DNA from: a virus
Strand: one strand, 5' to 3'
IMG/VR virus record: IMGVR_UViG_3300034121_001925
Coordinates: 1 to 49,880 of that record
DNA: 49,880 nucleotides
Both the position numbers and the translations under genes were made by a program. The notes under the pieces were generated by a model that was given only the letters and a program-made list of their open reading frames with translations, was not told the DNA's origin and did no database searches. The stretch's first letter is position 1. The number at the start of each line of letters is the position of its first letter. Below, piece after piece: positions 34,213 to 41,278 of the stretch.

Positions 34213-34275
34213 GTTACACCATGCGCTATGTTACACCGTGCGGCATGTTACACCATGCCGCATGTTACACCATGC
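34213..34275. repeat. TTACACC array, 3' side of gene 34278-34613 (4 copies)
   Basis: Ends within 3 nt of the stop codon. Confidence 0.75.
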
Positions 34276-34277
34276 TC

Positions 34278-34613
34278 TTAATAATCCATTTCGACTTCGA
34301 ATAGTTCGAACATCCATGGGAGACGACTCGCGCCATCATCCCATACGCTATCGCAACGCATGTTGCGAAAAAACTCGTCAGTACTTTCGTACTTGTGTAT
34401 TATACCATGATGTTCCGTTAGGAACCAGTGAATTTCCTCGTCTCCCCAGTATTCTCCCACTTCGTCATCCAAGAATGTATATACTTCATCCTGAGTGACA
34501 GGATCAGAGTCTTCCATTGCCATTTGAAGCGCTATAACTATCTGCGCTTCAATCGTCTTCTCAGACGATAGGTTGATCAAGCTGAGATAAGGATGGTTAC
34601 TGTTGTTTATCAT
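34278..34613 (-). CDS. hypothetical acidic protein, family C (111 aa)
   Basis: Close paralogue of 30487-30813 (shared EVYTFLDDE, DEEIHWFLTEH, STDEFFRNMRCDS, LPWM and MDY end). TATAGT is 8 nt before the ATG. Strongly acidic. Function unknown. Confidence 0.75.
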   Translation of the reverse strand: MINNSNHPYLSLINLSSEKTIEAQIVIALQMAMEDSDPVTQDEVYTFLDDEVGEYWGDEEIHWFLTEHHGIIHKYESTDEFFRNMRCDSVWDDGASRLPWMFELFEVEMDY

Positions 34614-34694
34614 CGGACCTCACTATACATCCGTTCCTTGAATCACGCAAGTGAATTTTTCTAATTGTTTTCATTTTTCTTGGCGTGCCAACGC

Positions 34695-34742
34695 ATGTTA
34701 CACCATGCACCATGTTACACCATGCACCATGTTACACCATGC
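34695..34742. repeat. TTACACC array (3 copies)
   Basis: Promoter side of gene 34278-34613; uniform GCACCATG spacers. Confidence 0.75.
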
Positions 34743-34754
34743 GGCATGTTTTCT

Positions 34755-34856
34755 GTCAAGCAAAAAAATCCCTTACGCGCTAGTAGAGGAATCCCCTAGC
34801 CGAGCCCGCCGCCTAGGGGATTACCCTATAATCGCTTAGGGTATTTTTTAGTTGAC
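34755..34856. terminator. spacer palindrome 8, loop inverted
   Basis: Loop GCCGAGCCCGCCGCC; the left arm is CTAGTAGAGGAATCC and the right T-run has six T. Confidence 0.7.
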
Positions 34857-34876
34857 ACGCAAATGCGCAATGCGTG

Positions 34877-34936
34877 TTACACCATGCGCCATGTTACACC
34901 GTGCGACATGTTACACCATGCCGCACATGTTACACC
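34877..34936. repeat. TTACACC array, 3' side of gene 34940-35170 (4 copies)
   Basis: Matches the array at 33153 unit by unit. Confidence 0.75.
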
Positions 34937-34939
34937 ACC

Positions 34940-35170
34940 CTAGGACATCCTGTATATTCGACACTCAAAGTTTGACCCTATGGTGTCCCACACCATGTAC
35001 ATTTTCCCGCTTTCCATCAGACCGATAAATCGGCCTTCCGCCGTCCACATGTTCAGATTTACATCTCCCGGTCTTTTGACTCTGAAATGTGGCTGGTCAA
35101 TTGACCAGCAGGAGACTGTGGACGACCATGTGCGAAAAGAAGGACGGTTGGCAGTAGTTGTGTTGCTCAT
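34940..35170 (-). CDS. hypothetical protein, family B (76 aa)
   Basis: Paralogue of 29804-30028 (shared SCW, HFRVKRPGD, MYMVWDTI, YRMS end). TATAGT is 8 nt before the ATG. Beta-rich with conserved Trp. Function unknown. Confidence 0.75.
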   Translation of the reverse strand: MSNTTTANRPSFRTWSSTVSCWSIDQPHFRVKRPGDVNLNMWTAEGRFIGLMESGKMYMVWDTIGSNFECRIYRMS

Positions 35171-35251
35171 AGGACTTCACTATACATCCGTTCCTTGAAT
35201 CACGCAAGCGAATTTTTTTAATTGTTTTCTTTTTTCTTGGCGTGCCAATGC

Positions 35252-35320
35252 ATGTTACACCATGCACCATGTTACACCATACGCTATGTTACACCATGCA
35301 CCATGTTACACCATACGCCA
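35252..35320. repeat. TTACACC array (4 copies)
   Basis: Promoter side of gene 34940-35170. Confidence 0.75.
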
Positions 35321-35328
35321 TGTTTTTC

Positions 35329-35424
35329 GTCAAGTGAAAAAACACCTGATGCGCTAGTAGAGGAATCCACTAGGCGACGGGCCCGGCTAGGGGATTCCCC
35401 TATGGCCTCTTAAGGGATTCCCCT
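35329..35424. terminator. spacer palindrome 9, damaged
   Basis: The left arm has AATCCACTAGG instead of AATCCCCTAGG, the right part is shortened, and the T-run and TTGAC box are missing. It adjoins the 73-bp array, which may have inserted here. Confidence 0.6.
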
Positions 35425-35445
35425 AAGTTATAAAAACCAGCATCC

Positions 35446-35790
35446 CTATAATCTCTATTAAGCGCTATAGCTCTTCGAAGTCGTAGAGTAGCTATAAGAG
35501 CCATAGCGGCTGAAAGCCGCATAATCGCTATTAAGCACTATAGCTCTTCGAAGTCGTAGAGTAGCTATAAGAGCCATAGCGGCTGAAAGCCGCATAATCG
35601 CTATTAAGCGCCATAGCTCTTCGAAGTCGTAGAGTAGCTATAAGAGCCATAGCGGCTGAAAGCCGCATAATCGCTATTAAGCGCCATAGCTCTTCGAAGT
35701 TGTAGAATAACCATAAGAGCCGTAGCGGCTGAAAGCCGCATAATCGCTATTAAGCGCTATAGCTCTTCGAAGTCGTAGAAAATCTATAAT
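35446..35790. repeat. 73-bp dimeric repeat array, five units
   Basis: AGCTCTTCGAAG starts at 35469, 35542, 35615, 35688 and 35761, exactly 73 bp apart. The middle units carry paired changes (TCGTAGAGTAGC for TTGTAGAATAAC) that tend to keep a stem with AAGAGCCATAG. It lies immediately 3' of gene 35806-36069. Confidence 0.9.
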
Positions 35791-35805
35791 GAATGTTACA
35801 TCATC

Positions 35806-36069
35806 TTAAGAGTCGTAAAACTCTTTTAGAAATTTCTCCGGAGTTTCTTTGTATTTTTTATAAATCCTGCGGTCGTCTAAGACGCATAAAATTTCCTCGT
35901 GACAGATATATTCTCTTATATCCAATAGATAATAAAAGACCTCCCACATTTGGACTTGATCATCGTCCTCATATGCCATTTGCACAACAATCTCCAAATC
36001 CGCAAAAGCTTCTTCGAGATTGTTCAAAGAACACTGCTGGAGGTAGGGGTTCTTATTGGTGTTCATCAT
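35806..36069 (-). CDS. hypothetical acidic protein, family C distant member (87 aa)
   Basis: The start at 36069 (MMNTNKNPYLQQ) is set by TTGCGT-17-TATGTT with 8 nt to the ATG; a longer frame would include the promoter. It shares NPYLxxxxL and the EVFYYLLD/EEILCVL pattern with 30487-30813. Function unknown. Confidence 0.65.
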   Translation of the reverse strand: MMNTNKNPYLQQCSLNNLEEAFADLEIVVQMAYEDDDQVQMWEVFYYLLDIREYICHEEILCVLDDRRIYKKYKETPEKFLKEFYDS

Positions 36070-36197
36070 CAGGTCACAACATACAGCCGACTCTCTAATC
36101 ACGCAAGAGTTTTTTTCAATCGTTTTTGTTTTTTTTAGCGCAGTAATACATGTTACACCATGCTACATGTTATATCATGGTACCCTAACCGTTAGTA

Positions 36198-36270
36198 AGG
36201 GATTCCCCTACGCGGCGTCCCCGTCTAGGGGATTCCTCTATGGAACGCTAAGGGAATTTTTTAGTTGACA
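36198..36270. terminator. spacer palindrome 10
   Basis: The first of the form used on the right: loop CCTACGCGGCGTCCCCG, then GGGAATTTTTTAGTTGACA. Confidence 0.65.
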
Positions 36271-36355
36271 CGCAAATGCGCAATCCGTGTTACACCATGT
36301 CATATGTTACACCATGCGACGCGCCAAGATAAATGAAATAAATCGAAAATATCCG

Positions 36356-36383
36356 TTGCGTCTTTCGCGGCCTGTGTTATAGT
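36356..36383 (+). promoter_or_regulatory. promoter of gene 36390-36596
   Basis: AAAATATCCGTTGCG box with TTGCGT as -35, 16-nt spacer, extended TGTTATAGT, and 6 nt (AAGGAC) to the ATG. Confidence 0.75.
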
Positions 36384-36389
36384 AAGGAC

Positions 36390-36596
36390 ATGAAAGAAAC
36401 CCACTATCTCCTATCTGGCCTAAAACCCACAGGCGAGCACCTCGCCCTTTGGGCTTTAGAGTCCATAGTTAAGCTGTCCCGCCTCCACGGTCATCCCTTA
36501 GAAAGACCGGAAGCCACGGAGTGGCTGTCACAGTCTACAGAAAAGTCTCTTGACCGAGACTGGGTAGAATGGCGATTAGATGGCATCTTTGACTAA
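36390..36596 (+). CDS. hypothetical protein (68 aa)
   Basis: Soluble, helical (HLALWALESIVKLSRLHGHP), with a Trp-rich C-terminus. Leaderless promoter at 36356. No paralogue in the window. Function unknown. Confidence 0.65.
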   Translation: MKETHYLLSGLKPTGEHLALWALESIVKLSRLHGHPLERPEATEWLSQSTEKSLDRDWVEWRLDGIFD

Positions 36597-36642
36597 GGTG
36601 CTATCTCCCTCCCTTAAAAAGTTAAAAATAATCAAAAGGAAC

Positions 36643-36671
36643 TCGACACACCCCGAGTTCTATGGTAAACT
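36643..36671 (+). promoter_or_regulatory. promoter of the lysozyme gene
   Basis: TCGACA, 17-nt spacer, TAAACT, and 8 nt to the ATG at 36680. Confidence 0.6.
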
Positions 36672-36679
36672 CCTATACT

Positions 36680-37204
36680 ATGAAATCTCTACTCTTTATA
36701 GCCTTTATCTGTTTCACAGCTTTTGCTTATGGCATCTCTTCACCGAGTGTCAATGGTAAAAGGTTTGTCCCTGACTATTTTCAGATTGCGCTTGACGGCG
36801 TAAAGAGTTTTGAGGGTTTCAGAGAGAAGCCATATAAATGTCCGGCGGGAGTGCGGACTATAGGATACGGCTTTACTGGCCCTTTAGCTAAGGTTAAAAA
36901 TATCAGTAAAGAAGACGCAGATCTTCTCTTGACTAAAGAGCTTCACCAATATGTCTTGACTGTTGAAGATAATGTGAAAGTCCCCTTGACCCGCAATCAG
37001 CTTTATGCACTGGCCAGTTTCACATACAACTGCGGAGAAGGAAACCTTCGCCAGCTTGTCAACGGAAAAAATAGGCTAAACTCCGGAAACTATAAATCAG
37101 TTGAGAGGTTGTTACCTAAGTATCGTAAAGGCGGCGGGAAGGTTCTGAAAGGATTGCAAAAGAGGCGGGAGTGGGAAGTTAAGCTGTGGAAAGGTGAGCT
37201 TTAA
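36680..37204 (+). CDS. GH24 (T4-type) lysozyme with export signal (174 aa)
   Basis: The start at 36680 agrees with the promoter. MKSLLFIAFICFTAFAYG is a signal or signal-arrest sequence, so the enzyme can reach the periplasm without a holin. The catalytic spacing is E45-x8-C54-x5-T60 in KSFEGFREKPYKCPAGVRTI, the E-(D/C)-T triad of GH24 lysozymes, with Cys in place of the usual Asp, as in many lambdoid-type endolysins. It cuts the glycan backbone and complements the CHAP-type lysin at 7241. Confidence 0.85.
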   Translation: MKSLLFIAFICFTAFAYGISSPSVNGKRFVPDYFQIALDGVKSFEGFREKPYKCPAGVRTIGYGFTGPLAKVKNISKEDADLLLTKELHQYVLTVEDNVKVPLTRNQLYALASFTYNCGEGNLRQLVNGKNRLNSGNYKSVERLLPKYRKGGGKVLKGLQKRREWEVKLWKGEL

Positions 37205-37206
37205 AA

Positions 37207-37309
37207 GTCAAGCGCCGCCTCCCCCTAAGGGGGAGTAGGGGATTCCCCTACGCGGCGTCCCCGGCTAGGGGATTCCCTTATGGTCGCTTAGGGGAATTTT
37301 TCGCTTGAC
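37207..37309. terminator. spacer palindrome 11
   Basis: GTCAAGCG to CGCTTGAC as outer arms, a CTCCCCCTAAGGGGGAG hairpin, and the CTACGCGGCGTCCCCGG loop. It follows the lysozyme stop by 4 nt. Confidence 0.75.
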
Positions 37310-37378
37310 CCATAAAAACGCAATAGTTGTTACACCATACGACGCGCAAAAATAAACGAAAACAATTGAAAATATCCG

Positions 37379-37406
37379 TTGCGTTCCTCACTGCATGTGA
37401 TATAAT
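37379..37406 (+). promoter_or_regulatory. promoter of gene 37413-37685
   Basis: AAAATATCCGTTGCG box, TTGCGT-16-TATAAT with extended TGA; the GTG start is 6 nt after the -10, which puts the expected +1 at the G of GTG. Confidence 0.8.
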
Positions 37407-37412
37407 GAAATC

Positions 37413-37685
37413 GTGAAACTTGACTCTCTTATCGCCCAGCTCGAAGCTCTCAAGGCCATGTACGGCCCAGACATAGAGGTCGCCTTCAAGGCGGCGTCAG
37501 AAACACAAAGTACGCCAATCACAAGCGCCGCCTTCAATTTCGAGGAGGCAACCAGAGATTGGATTATATCCCTAGCCTCGGAGGTCGAAGAGGATGAATG
37601 CGACTATTCCGGCGAATGGGACGAAGCAGAAAACGACTACGAGAGGAGAATGGAGGGATGGATGGACTCCAGAGGGGAGGAGTAG
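37413..37685 (+). CDS. hypothetical acidic protein (90 aa, GTG start)
   Basis: Opens like 40986-41225 (MKLxxLIxxLxxxK). The last 30 residues are mostly Asp/Glu (EVEEDECDYSGEWDEAENDY). The GTG start is fixed by the leaderless promoter. Function unknown. Confidence 0.7.
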   Translation: MKLDSLIAQLEALKAMYGPDIEVAFKAASETQSTPITSAAFNFEEATRDWIISLASEVEEDECDYSGEWDEAENDYERRMEGWMDSRGEE

Positions 37686-37796
37686 TCAAGGGAAAAAATC
37701 TAAGAACCCCCCTAAGAGGGGGTAGGGGATTCCCCTACGCGGCGTCCCCGGCTAGGGGATTCCCCTATGGTACGATAAGGGAATTTTTTAGTTGAC
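37685..37796. terminator. spacer palindrome 12
   Basis: Begins at the stop codon of the previous gene; CCCCCCTAAGAGGGGG hairpin, then the standard loop and TTTTTT. Confidence 0.75.
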
Positions 37797-37865
37797 TCTC
37801 AAATGCGCAATACATGTTACACCATGCGGCGAGCCAAGATATATGAAATAAATCGAAAATATCCG

Positions 37866-37893
37866 TTGCATTTTTTCCTCCCTGTGATATACT
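37866..37893 (+). promoter_or_regulatory. promoter of gene 37900-38127
   Basis: TTGCAT-16-TATACT (extended TGA), 6 nt to the ATG. Confidence 0.75.
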
Positions 37894-37899
37894 GATTAC

Positions 37900-38127
37900 A
37901 TGAGTTTACCACATCTTAAGTATATACATTTATCACGATTCGATAAATTGGACTTCTTGATTAACAATTGCGGCGAAGGTTTTGTTAAAGAGTGCACTCT
38001 CTTGACCGAATTAGTCGGGTACATGTCTGACTCCGACTTTTCTGATTTCTTTGATAAAATCTGCCGTGAGTGGGGTATTGAGGTATCAGAAGAAATCTGC
38101 TGGGATTGGGAGACTGAAGGAGTCTAA
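37900..38127 (+). CDS. hypothetical protein, family F (75 aa)
   Basis: Paralogue of 42003-42197; shared FxKLDFLIxNC, FVKECxLLTELVGYMSDSDF and SDFFDKxCREW. Helical, acidic. Function unknown. Confidence 0.7.
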   Translation: MSLPHLKYIHLSRFDKLDFLINNCGEGFVKECTLLTELVGYMSDSDFSDFFDKICREWGIEVSEEICWDWETEGV

Positions 38128-38144
38128 GGGGAGACGATTAGAAA

Positions 38145-38246
38145 GTCAAGAAAACAACTCCCCTAAGGGGGAGTAGGGGATTCCCCTACGCGGCGTCCCC
38201 GGCTAGGGGATTCCCCTATGGTACGATAAGGGAATTTTTAGTTGAC
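38145..38246. terminator. spacer palindrome 13
   Basis: CTCCCCTAAGGGGGAG hairpin, then the standard loop, GGGAATTTTT and TTGACT. Confidence 0.75.
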
Positions 38247-38313
38247 TCATAAATGCGCAATGCGTGTTACACCATCCCACGACAAAAAAAAGAAAAAGAA
38301 TTGAAAATATCCG

Positions 38314-38341
38314 TTGCTTTCCTGAAACGCTGGACTATAGT
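38314..38341 (+). promoter_or_regulatory. promoter of gene 38348-38761
   Basis: TTGCTT-16-TATAGT, 6 nt (CAAGAC) to the ATG; this decides the start. Confidence 0.7.
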
Positions 38342-38347
38342 CAAGAC

Positions 38348-38761
38348 ATGACTCTTCAATCACCACCCGCTATCATCAAAGTTCCTTCCAACGTCTTGGC
38401 CGATGCCATGATCAACCGCTACTTCATCGCTGGCTTCCTGAACTGTTCAGAAGAGCAAATCTCTGACTGGGATATCAACTGGGAGAAAGGACACCTTTCT
38501 GTCACCTTTATCCCTGAATCCGATTTTTGGGGAGACTCTCTCAGGGAGTACCTCAACATAGAGTTCCAGCTTTTCGGAGAGGACATAGAAGGAAACGTCT
38601 GGGAGTTTCCCAACTCAGACAGAGTTCTAGAGTGGTTCTCTCTAGAGAAGAAAGGCCCCATGGGATCATGGAACGCGGGAGTAGCGGCTCACAAAGACAG
38701 CATGGAATGGGTGTGCTGGATGATAGCAAATAGCAAGGACGGCCTACTGAAAGATATGTAA
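38348..38761 (+). CDS. hypothetical protein (137 aa)
   Basis: The start at 38348 (MTLQSPPAII) is chosen from the promoter; a longer open frame begins inside the promoter and repeat. Soluble, mixed fold with many Trp (SDWDINWEKG, MEWVCWM). No family recognised. Confidence 0.7.
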   Translation: MTLQSPPAIIKVPSNVLADAMINRYFIAGFLNCSEEQISDWDINWEKGHLSVTFIPESDFWGDSLREYLNIEFQLFGEDIEGNVWEFPNSDRVLEWFSLEKKGPMGSWNAGVAAHKDSMEWVCWMIANSKDGLLKDM

Positions 38762-38779
38762 AGTTGTTACACCAAGCAA

Positions 38780-38882
38780 GTCAAATAAAAAACTCCCCTA
38801 AGGGGGAGTAGGGGATTCCCCTACGCGGCGTCCCCGGCTAGGGGATTCCCCTATGGTCGCTTAGGGGAATTTTTATGTTGAC
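38780..38882. terminator. spacer palindrome 14
   Basis: CTCCCCTAAGGGGGAG, standard loop, GGGGAATTTTTATG, TTGACT. Confidence 0.75.
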
Positions 38883-38949
38883 TCATGAAAAAATAATTCA
38901 TGTTACACCATCGCCTCCAAAGAAAAAGAAAAACAATTCAAAATATCCG

Positions 38950-38977
38950 TTGACTCTCTCTTGGCTTGTGTTATAGT
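38950..38977 (+). promoter_or_regulatory. promoter of gene 38986-39189
   Basis: TTGACT-16-TATAGT within the AAATATCCGTTGAC box; 8 nt to the ATG. Confidence 0.75.
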
Positions 38978-38985
38978 ATGGGACT

Positions 38986-39189
38986 ATGAATACCCTATAT
39001 GTTGTCGAGGCCGAGTCCGGAGTTCACCACGGGAATTGCGAGCTAGGAGTGGGCCTAAGCCGCGCCGCCGCCATATGTGATGCCTACGGCCCCGGAGGTA
39101 AGCTCCCCCGCCATGCGTGGGTCAATATCGTCTCCCGCGAAAAGGAGCCGAAAAGGTTCGAGCGCCTAAAGGCTCAAAATGGCCTTTAG
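38986..39189 (+). CDS. hypothetical protein (67 aa)
   Basis: Unusually GC-rich codons for the window (CGCGCCGCCGCC within the gene). Core VEAESGVHHGNCELGVGLSR. No family recognised. Possibly acquired from a source of higher GC. Confidence 0.65.
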   Translation: MNTLYVVEAESGVHHGNCELGVGLSRAAAICDAYGPGGKLPRHAWVNIVSREKEPKRFERLKAQNGL

Positions 39190-39190
39190 T

Positions 39191-39290
39191 GTCAAGCGAA
39201 AAACACCCCTAGGACACCCTAGGGGATTTCCCTACGCGGGGACGCCGCCTAGGGGATTCCTCTATGATTGCTTAGGGGATTTGCCTAGGG
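39191..39290. terminator. spacer palindrome 15, loop inverted
   Basis: Loop ACGCGGGGACGCCGCC, reversed relative to copies 10-14; no clear T-run on the right. It adjoins the next array. Confidence 0.65.
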
Positions 39291-39307
39291 TATAAAAACC
39301 ATCATTC

Positions 39308-39568
39308 CTATAATCACTATTAAGGTAAATAGCTCTTCGAAGTTGTATAATCACTATTAAAGGCTATAGCTCTTCGAAGTTGTAGAATATCCATAAGAGC
39401 CGTAGCGGCTGAAAGCCGCATATTCTCTATTACGCGCCATAGCTCTTCGAAGTTGTAGAATACCCATAAGAGCCGTAGCGGCTGAAAGCCGCATATTCTC
39501 TATTACGCGCCATAGCTCTTCGAAGTTGTATAATAACTATTAAGAGCTATAACCCTTCAAACTTTTCA
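39308..39568. repeat. 73-bp dimeric repeat array with one 37-bp single unit
   Basis: AGCTCTTCGAAG starts at 39331, 39368 (37 bp later, half unit), 39441 and 39514 (73 bp). The last degenerate unit (ATAACCCTTCAAACTT) contains the stop codon of gene 39566-39892. Confidence 0.9.
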
Positions 39569-39892
39569 AATCAATCCCTTCACAATTAACCATGAAGGAG
39601 AACCATAACTATCCGTTCCGTCAGGTTCAACCGTTTCACCTAGGATAGACTTGCAATTGCCGTTACTGTCCCATCGTGATAGACTTGACACAGAAGGTTC
39701 CTTCTTCCCTAGCATTTTAATAGCCGTACCATTGGAGATTTTAAACTCTGACTCTGAACCGTACACTTTGACACGAGGACGATGACCGATAGCAGTCTCT
39801 TCCCATCTAATAGAGAATTTGTTCCCCGCTTTCAGGACACTGCCGTCTTTCATTTTGATTTCAGTTTTATTGATAAATGAGTGAGTTTTCAT
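39566..39892 (-). CDS. hypothetical protein (108 aa)
   Basis: Beta-rich (SIRWEETAIGHRPRVKVYG), beginning with MKTHSFINKTEIKM. The stop lies inside the repeat array. Promoter TTGCTA-16-TAAACT, 6 nt to the ATG. No family recognised. Confidence 0.65.
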   Translation of the reverse strand: MKTHSFINKTEIKMKDGSVLKAGNKFSIRWEETAIGHRPRVKVYGSESEFKISNGTAIKMLGKKEPSVSSLSRWDSNGNCKSILGETVEPDGTDSYGSPSWLIVKGLI

Positions 39893-39949
39893 GTATTCAG
39901 TTTACCACACGGTTTTCAGATAGCAAAAAGTATTTTCAATTATTTTGTT

Positions 39950-40249
39950 TTATTGATAAAAGAAATTTTTGGCCCTCATCACAAGAGAAAGATATTGTGA
40001 GATTCTGATATGATGAAAAAGTCCACGATCAGGAGATTTTAAATAACCTTTAATTCCACCGTACTTAGCTATTGACTTATCCGGGTTACGTGGTGGATAC
40101 AACGGGTTACCCTTGCCTTCTATCTGACCCCAGATATCTACTGTATCGCCCCACACGGCGGCAGTCAGTCGGATAGTTCCACCCTGTAGTGATGGAACCG
40201 TTAGGGTGACGTGATATGGGTGAAGGCCGGGTTGCAATTCAGGTTTCAT
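39950..40249 (-). CDS. hypothetical protein (99 aa)
   Basis: Second gene of an operon with 40252-40494 (2-nt gap). Beta-type N-terminus (HPYHVTLTVPSLQGGTIRLT), helical C-terminus. No family recognised. Confidence 0.65.
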   Translation of the reverse strand: MKPELQPGLHPYHVTLTVPSLQGGTIRLTAAVWGDTVDIWGQIEGKGNPLYPPRNPDKSIAKYGGIKGYLKSPDRGLFHHIRISQYLSLVMRAKNFFYQ

Positions 40250-40251
40250 TT

Positions 40252-40494
40252 TTAGTCGCTGAGAAGTTCATCTCTTTCCTCATTGTAAATAGACAAACAT
40301 GAAGGCCTTTCAAAATCAATATCGCCTAACGATAAATCGCCTAAAGAGACTTTTTTCCATTCTACGTTGTCAAGCGTATAATGAAAAACGTCCCACTTGA
40401 CATAGCAATCTTTGACTTGATCCCAGCTATCGACTGGAATATCGACATCTGTTGAAGAGCCAACCGAATAAGACGCATCAATTGTGATTTTCAT
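40252..40494 (-). CDS. hypothetical protein, family G (80 aa)
   Basis: Paralogue of 41575-41823: MKIxxxxSYxVxSSxxxDxP, then HYTLDNVEWKKVSL. Its ATG is not leaderless; the promoter is further up and drives the minicistron at 40513-40539 first. Function unknown. Confidence 0.7.
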   Translation of the reverse strand: MKITIDASYSVGSSTDVDIPVDSWDQVKDCYVKWDVFHYTLDNVEWKKVSLGDLSLGDIDFERPSCLSIYNEERDELLSD

Positions 40495-40512
40495 TTTATA
40501 ATAAGTTAAGAA

Positions 40513-40539
40513 CTAGTGAAAGCTAAACATCGCTTTCAT
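40513..40539 (-). other. leaderless 8-codon minicistron (upstream ORF)
   Basis: TTGAGT-16-TATACT is followed after 6 nt by ATG and eight codons (MKAMFSFH) and a TAG; 18 nt later, in the same frame, the 40252-40494 gene starts. It may be a regulatory leader peptide or a shortened former N-terminus. Confidence 0.45.
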
Positions 40540-40591
40540 GTGATTAGTATATCACAGCCATCGAAAAACTCAACGGATATTTTTAATTCTT

Positions 40592-40619
40592 TTGATTTAT
40601 TTTAAGAGTGTACTATACT
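40592..40619 (+). promoter_or_regulatory. promoter of gene 40625-40801
   Basis: TTGATT-16-TATACT, 5 nt to the ATG. It is divergent from the minicistron promoter. Confidence 0.7.
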
Positions 40620-40624
40620 AAAGC

Positions 40625-40801
40625 ATGAGCCTAGACAAAGCAATCGAACACAATAAGGAGAAAAGAGCACCGTTCCGGAAAAGTAAACGCTTTGATAGAA
40701 CTTGCCGCAATCATGGAAAGTGTCCATACTGTGAAGGGAACAGAACTTTTCAATCAGAAAAAGAACTTCAGAGAATAGAAAGCTTTGGAGAAGAAGAATA
40801 G
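40625..40801 (+). CDS. small zinc-finger-like phage protein (58 aa)
   Basis: MSLDKAIEHNKEKRAPFR...FDRTCRNHGKCPYCEGNR: a C-x3-H...CPYC arrangement of Cys and His likely binds zinc. Short proteins of this SLDKAIEHGKEHRKPY type are widespread in phages and plasmids, with no known role. Leaderless promoter. Confidence 0.8.
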   Translation: MSLDKAIEHNKEKRAPFRKSKRFDRTCRNHGKCPYCEGNRTFQSEKELQRIESFGEEE

Positions 40802-40806
40802 AGAAT

Positions 40807-40899
40807 GTCAAGCACCGCCTCCCCTTAAGTGGGAATAGGGGATTACCCTATGCCTACCCCCCCGCATAGGGGATTCCCTTATAGTGTCTTAGGGTTGAC
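40807..40899. terminator. spacer palindrome 16, altered loop
   Basis: Arms as usual but loop ATGCCTACCCCCCCGCA; no T-run on the right side, and TTGACTTGGC follows. Confidence 0.65.
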
Positions 40900-40952
40900 T
40901 TGGCACGCCGCCTGCTTGTGTAAAGAAAATTGAAAACAATCGAAAATATCCG

Positions 40953-40980
40953 TTGCAATCTAATACCCCTGTGACATAAT
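40953..40980 (+). promoter_or_regulatory. promoter of gene 40986-41225
   Basis: AAAATATCCGTTGCA box; TTGCAA-16-CATAAT; 5 nt to the ATG. Confidence 0.7.
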
Positions 40981-40985
40981 AAAGC

Positions 40986-41225
40986 ATGAAACTATCTAAA
41001 CTGATTAAGGTTTTGCAAAATGCGAAAAAAGAACTAGGGGACGTTCCTGTTATGGTGATGGATGAAGAAATGGGGAGTTGGGAATATCTCTCTGAGGTTC
41101 TCAAACTTCATCCTTATACTGGACCTTACGGGTGTATGGATAGAACCAAACCCGCAGATTCGATTGGCCTTGTTAGAAATAAAGGTTTCTCATCTAAAGA
41201 CCTGCTACTAGGACAGAGAGATTAA
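40986..41225 (+). CDS. hypothetical protein (79 aa)
   Basis: MKLSKLIKVLQNAKKELGDV followed by VMVMDEEMG: the common phage small-protein pattern of an amphipathic helix then GD-P-V. Related at the start to 37413-37685. Function unknown. Confidence 0.7.
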   Translation: MKLSKLIKVLQNAKKELGDVPVMVMDEEMGSWEYLSEVLKLHPYTGPYGCMDRTKPADSIGLVRNKGFSSKDLLLGQRD

Positions 41226-41244
41226 AAAGAATTGAAAATATCCG

Positions 41245-41272
41245 TTGCATCTATCCTAAAGTGTGATATAGT
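41245..41272 (+). promoter_or_regulatory. promoter of gene 41279-41557
   Basis: TTGCAT-16-TATAGT, extended TGA, 6 nt to a GTG start. No spacer palindrome precedes it. Confidence 0.75.
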
Positions 41273-41278
41273 AAAGTC

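Noticed and set aside
32311-35790. CRISPR array
   Set aside because: The 73-bp units are repeats throughout, without unique spacers, and no cas genes are near.
28600-36300. Many plus-strand open frames of 60-100 codons rich in MLHHAPCYTM, HHVTPC and similar
   Set aside because: They are translations of the 17-nt TTACACC repeat, which happens to lack stops in several frames. They lie antisense to the minus-strand cassettes and have no own promoter of the local type.
28616-36320. Origin iterons with a replication initiator
   Set aside because: No initiator protein is encoded nearby and the repeats are spread over 8 kb at every cassette, which does not fit one origin. Kept only as repeats with unknown role.
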